Source: Symbiodinium natans (lineage: Eukaryota; Sar; Dinophyceae; Suessiales; Symbiodiniaceae). From it: a stretch of 64,000 nucleotides of DNA. The stretch is from assembly GCA_905221605.1 (NCBI GenBank), contig CAJNDS010002484.1:1-64000 (forward strand), read 5' to 3'. The notes below the pieces were generated by a model. It saw only the letters and a program-made list of their open reading frames with translations. It ran no database searches and was not told the origin of the DNA. Made by a program: the position numbers and the translations under genes. Below, one piece after another: positions 63,064 to 64,000 of the stretch (the first letter of the stretch is position 1; each line of letters begins with the position of its first letter).

Positions 63064-63400
63064 TTTTTTGTTTATCTGGTTTAGGGGTTTAGGGTTTAGG
63101 GGTTCGCAGGCTTAGAGAGGAGACTTCAAGGGGTTAGCTTGTTGCTTGATCTTGTATTTGTGGGCGTTGCTCCTCTGCCTTCGGGGTTGGGAGACATTTG
63201 AGAAGGCTTTGCAGACTTCGGGGGCTGGGTGTTCGGGATGTGGGGTTTAGGGCTCCGAACATTGCAGCTCGGTTGAGGTTCGGGGTTTCAGGTTTCGGTG
63301 GATGACGCTGCTTCCAGAGGGGTTCCTTTTGCAGGACAAGCCACCGGATCTGCAACTTCTGCATGTCCTGCCAGCTTCCCTGTAGATTCACAAGTGCGTC
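63064..63400. other. Unique spacer, 85-codon minus frame unrecognised
   Basis: The minus frame 63134-63391 (starting MNLQGSWQDMQKLQIRWLVL) has no recognised domain. Confidence 0.25.
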
Positions 63401-63500
63401 TTCTCACCCTAAACCCTAAACCCTAAACCCTAAACCCTCGAACCTTTAAAGTGGCACTAGGCCTCAACCTAACTTTAGGGGCCCAAACACCCCTTCCCCG

Positions 63501-63562
63501 AGGATTCATGGGTCGTAATAAGTAACTGGAACCCTCCTACTTGTAACCCGACTCATAGCTAC
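63501..63562. mobile_element. Family A fragment
   Basis: ATTCATGGGTCGTAATAAGT and CCTACTTGTAACCCGACTCA match internal family A segments without the outer ends. Confidence 0.4.
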
Positions 63563-63599
63563 CTACACCCAACAAACCCCCTCAAACCCCCCACAAACA

Positions 63600-63695
63600 C
63601 AAAACCCTAACCCTGAACCCTGAACCCTGAACCCTAAACCCTAAACCCTAAACCCTAAAACCCTAAAACCCTAAACCCTAAACCCTAAACCCACA
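63600..63695 (-). repeat. CCCTAAA / CCCTGAA array
   Basis: About 13 units, abutting a PPR-like fragment. Confidence 0.95.
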
Positions 63696-63800
63696 CAAAC
63701 CGCCACCCGCTGCTGGCCTCAAGCAGCGCCAGGGAGGCGTCCAGCTGCCGCGCGCCGCCGCAGGCGCCGAGGGCGGTGCCGAAGGTCACCACCTCTTGGG
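63690..63800 (-). pseudogene. PPR-like gene fragment
   Basis: The minus strand reads EVVTFGTALGACGGARQL followed by DASLALLEASSG, a good match to one pentatricopeptide repeat (helix A VVTFxxALxAC, helix B xxSLxLLE). Reading then runs into the CCCTAAA array and stops. Dinoflagellate genomes carry many PPR genes; this is a one-repeat remnant or exon. Confidence 0.55.
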
Positions 63801-64000
63801 CTTTTGTTGGGGGCTTCTCCGGGCATTTCAGGGCTTTTCAGGGCTTTTCGAGGGTTTTGGGGTTTTTGGGGTTTTTGGGGTTTTAGGGTTTAGGGTTTAG
63901 GGTTTAGGGTTCTGTTTGTGGCTTAGTGGGTTTTGGGTCGCTATGGGCTTTAGAGTTTTGGGGCTGCGCCTTGGTTTGTTTGGGAGGCGCTTTTGGGGCT
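63801..64000 (+). repeat. Degenerate GGGTTTT/TTTAGGG repeats at window end
   Basis: GGGCATTTCAGGGCTTTTC, GGGTTTTTGGGG and TTTAGGG units grade into unique DNA. No gene. Confidence 0.7.

Overview
The window looks like nuclear DNA of a dinoflagellate, or of a close alveolate relative. The evidence is short interspersed arrays of the plant/alveolate-type telomere heptamer TTTAGGG in both orientations from about 9.4 kb to the right end, a spliced-leader-like motif inside an LTR, and small CCCH zinc-finger and PPR-like peptide fragments between the arrays. A chromerid or a TTTAGGG-telomere alga cannot be excluded from sequence reading alone. No ordinary host gene with recognisable exons is intact here.

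Layout. (1) 1-9185 is almost entirely satellite DNA in blocks of different families: an AT-rich 10-bp array with G/C cassettes, a palindromic TTTGGCCAAA array, a 23-bp minisatellite, a 116-bp hairpin satellite, a 170-210-bp satellite with two unit types, a 55-bp satellite, a 1056-bp duplication rich in CT, poly-C, and A/T-rich 11-12-bp arrays. (2) 9186-36045 is a mosaic of dozens of TTTAGGG/CCCTAAA arrays 50-700 bp long, spacers of mixed origin, microsatellites (10371-11412, 13897-13965, 14278-14348, 16606-16756) and several families of about 100-150-bp inverted-repeat (MITE-like) elements. (3) 36046-44888 is a complete-looking LTR retrotransposon with 289-bp LTRs that read identical, a copia/Ty5-type primer binding site, and a polypurine tract. 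It lies inside a TTTAGGG array. (4) 44889-64000 returns to the mosaic, including a TTTAGAG-type array over 1 kb long, a LINE endonuclease fragment fused to telomere-type repeats, a truncated CCCH finger, and more MITE-like copies.

The LTR element is the main biological object. Its internal 8.3 kb is almost fully coding, in four consecutive open frames of about 438, 368, 1510 and 293 codons. Recognisable parts are a WW domain (ORF1), an S1-like RNA-binding domain (ORF2), and two triads of CCCH zinc fingers at the two ends of ORF3. I see no protease, integrase, reverse transcriptase or RNase H. The simplest reading is a recently mobile, non-autonomous, gag-only copia-like element whose proteins are RNA-binding and which borrows Pol in trans. 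Its LTR carries a DinoSL-like sequence, which suggests that a trans-spliced transcript was once captured into the LTR.

The rest shows continual remodelling. Telomere-type repeats sit within MITE-like elements and abut broken gene and LINE fragments, and several arrays have been locally homogenised to variant heptamers or octamers (TTTAGGGG, TTTAGGC, TTTAAGGG, TTTGGGG, TTTAGAG).
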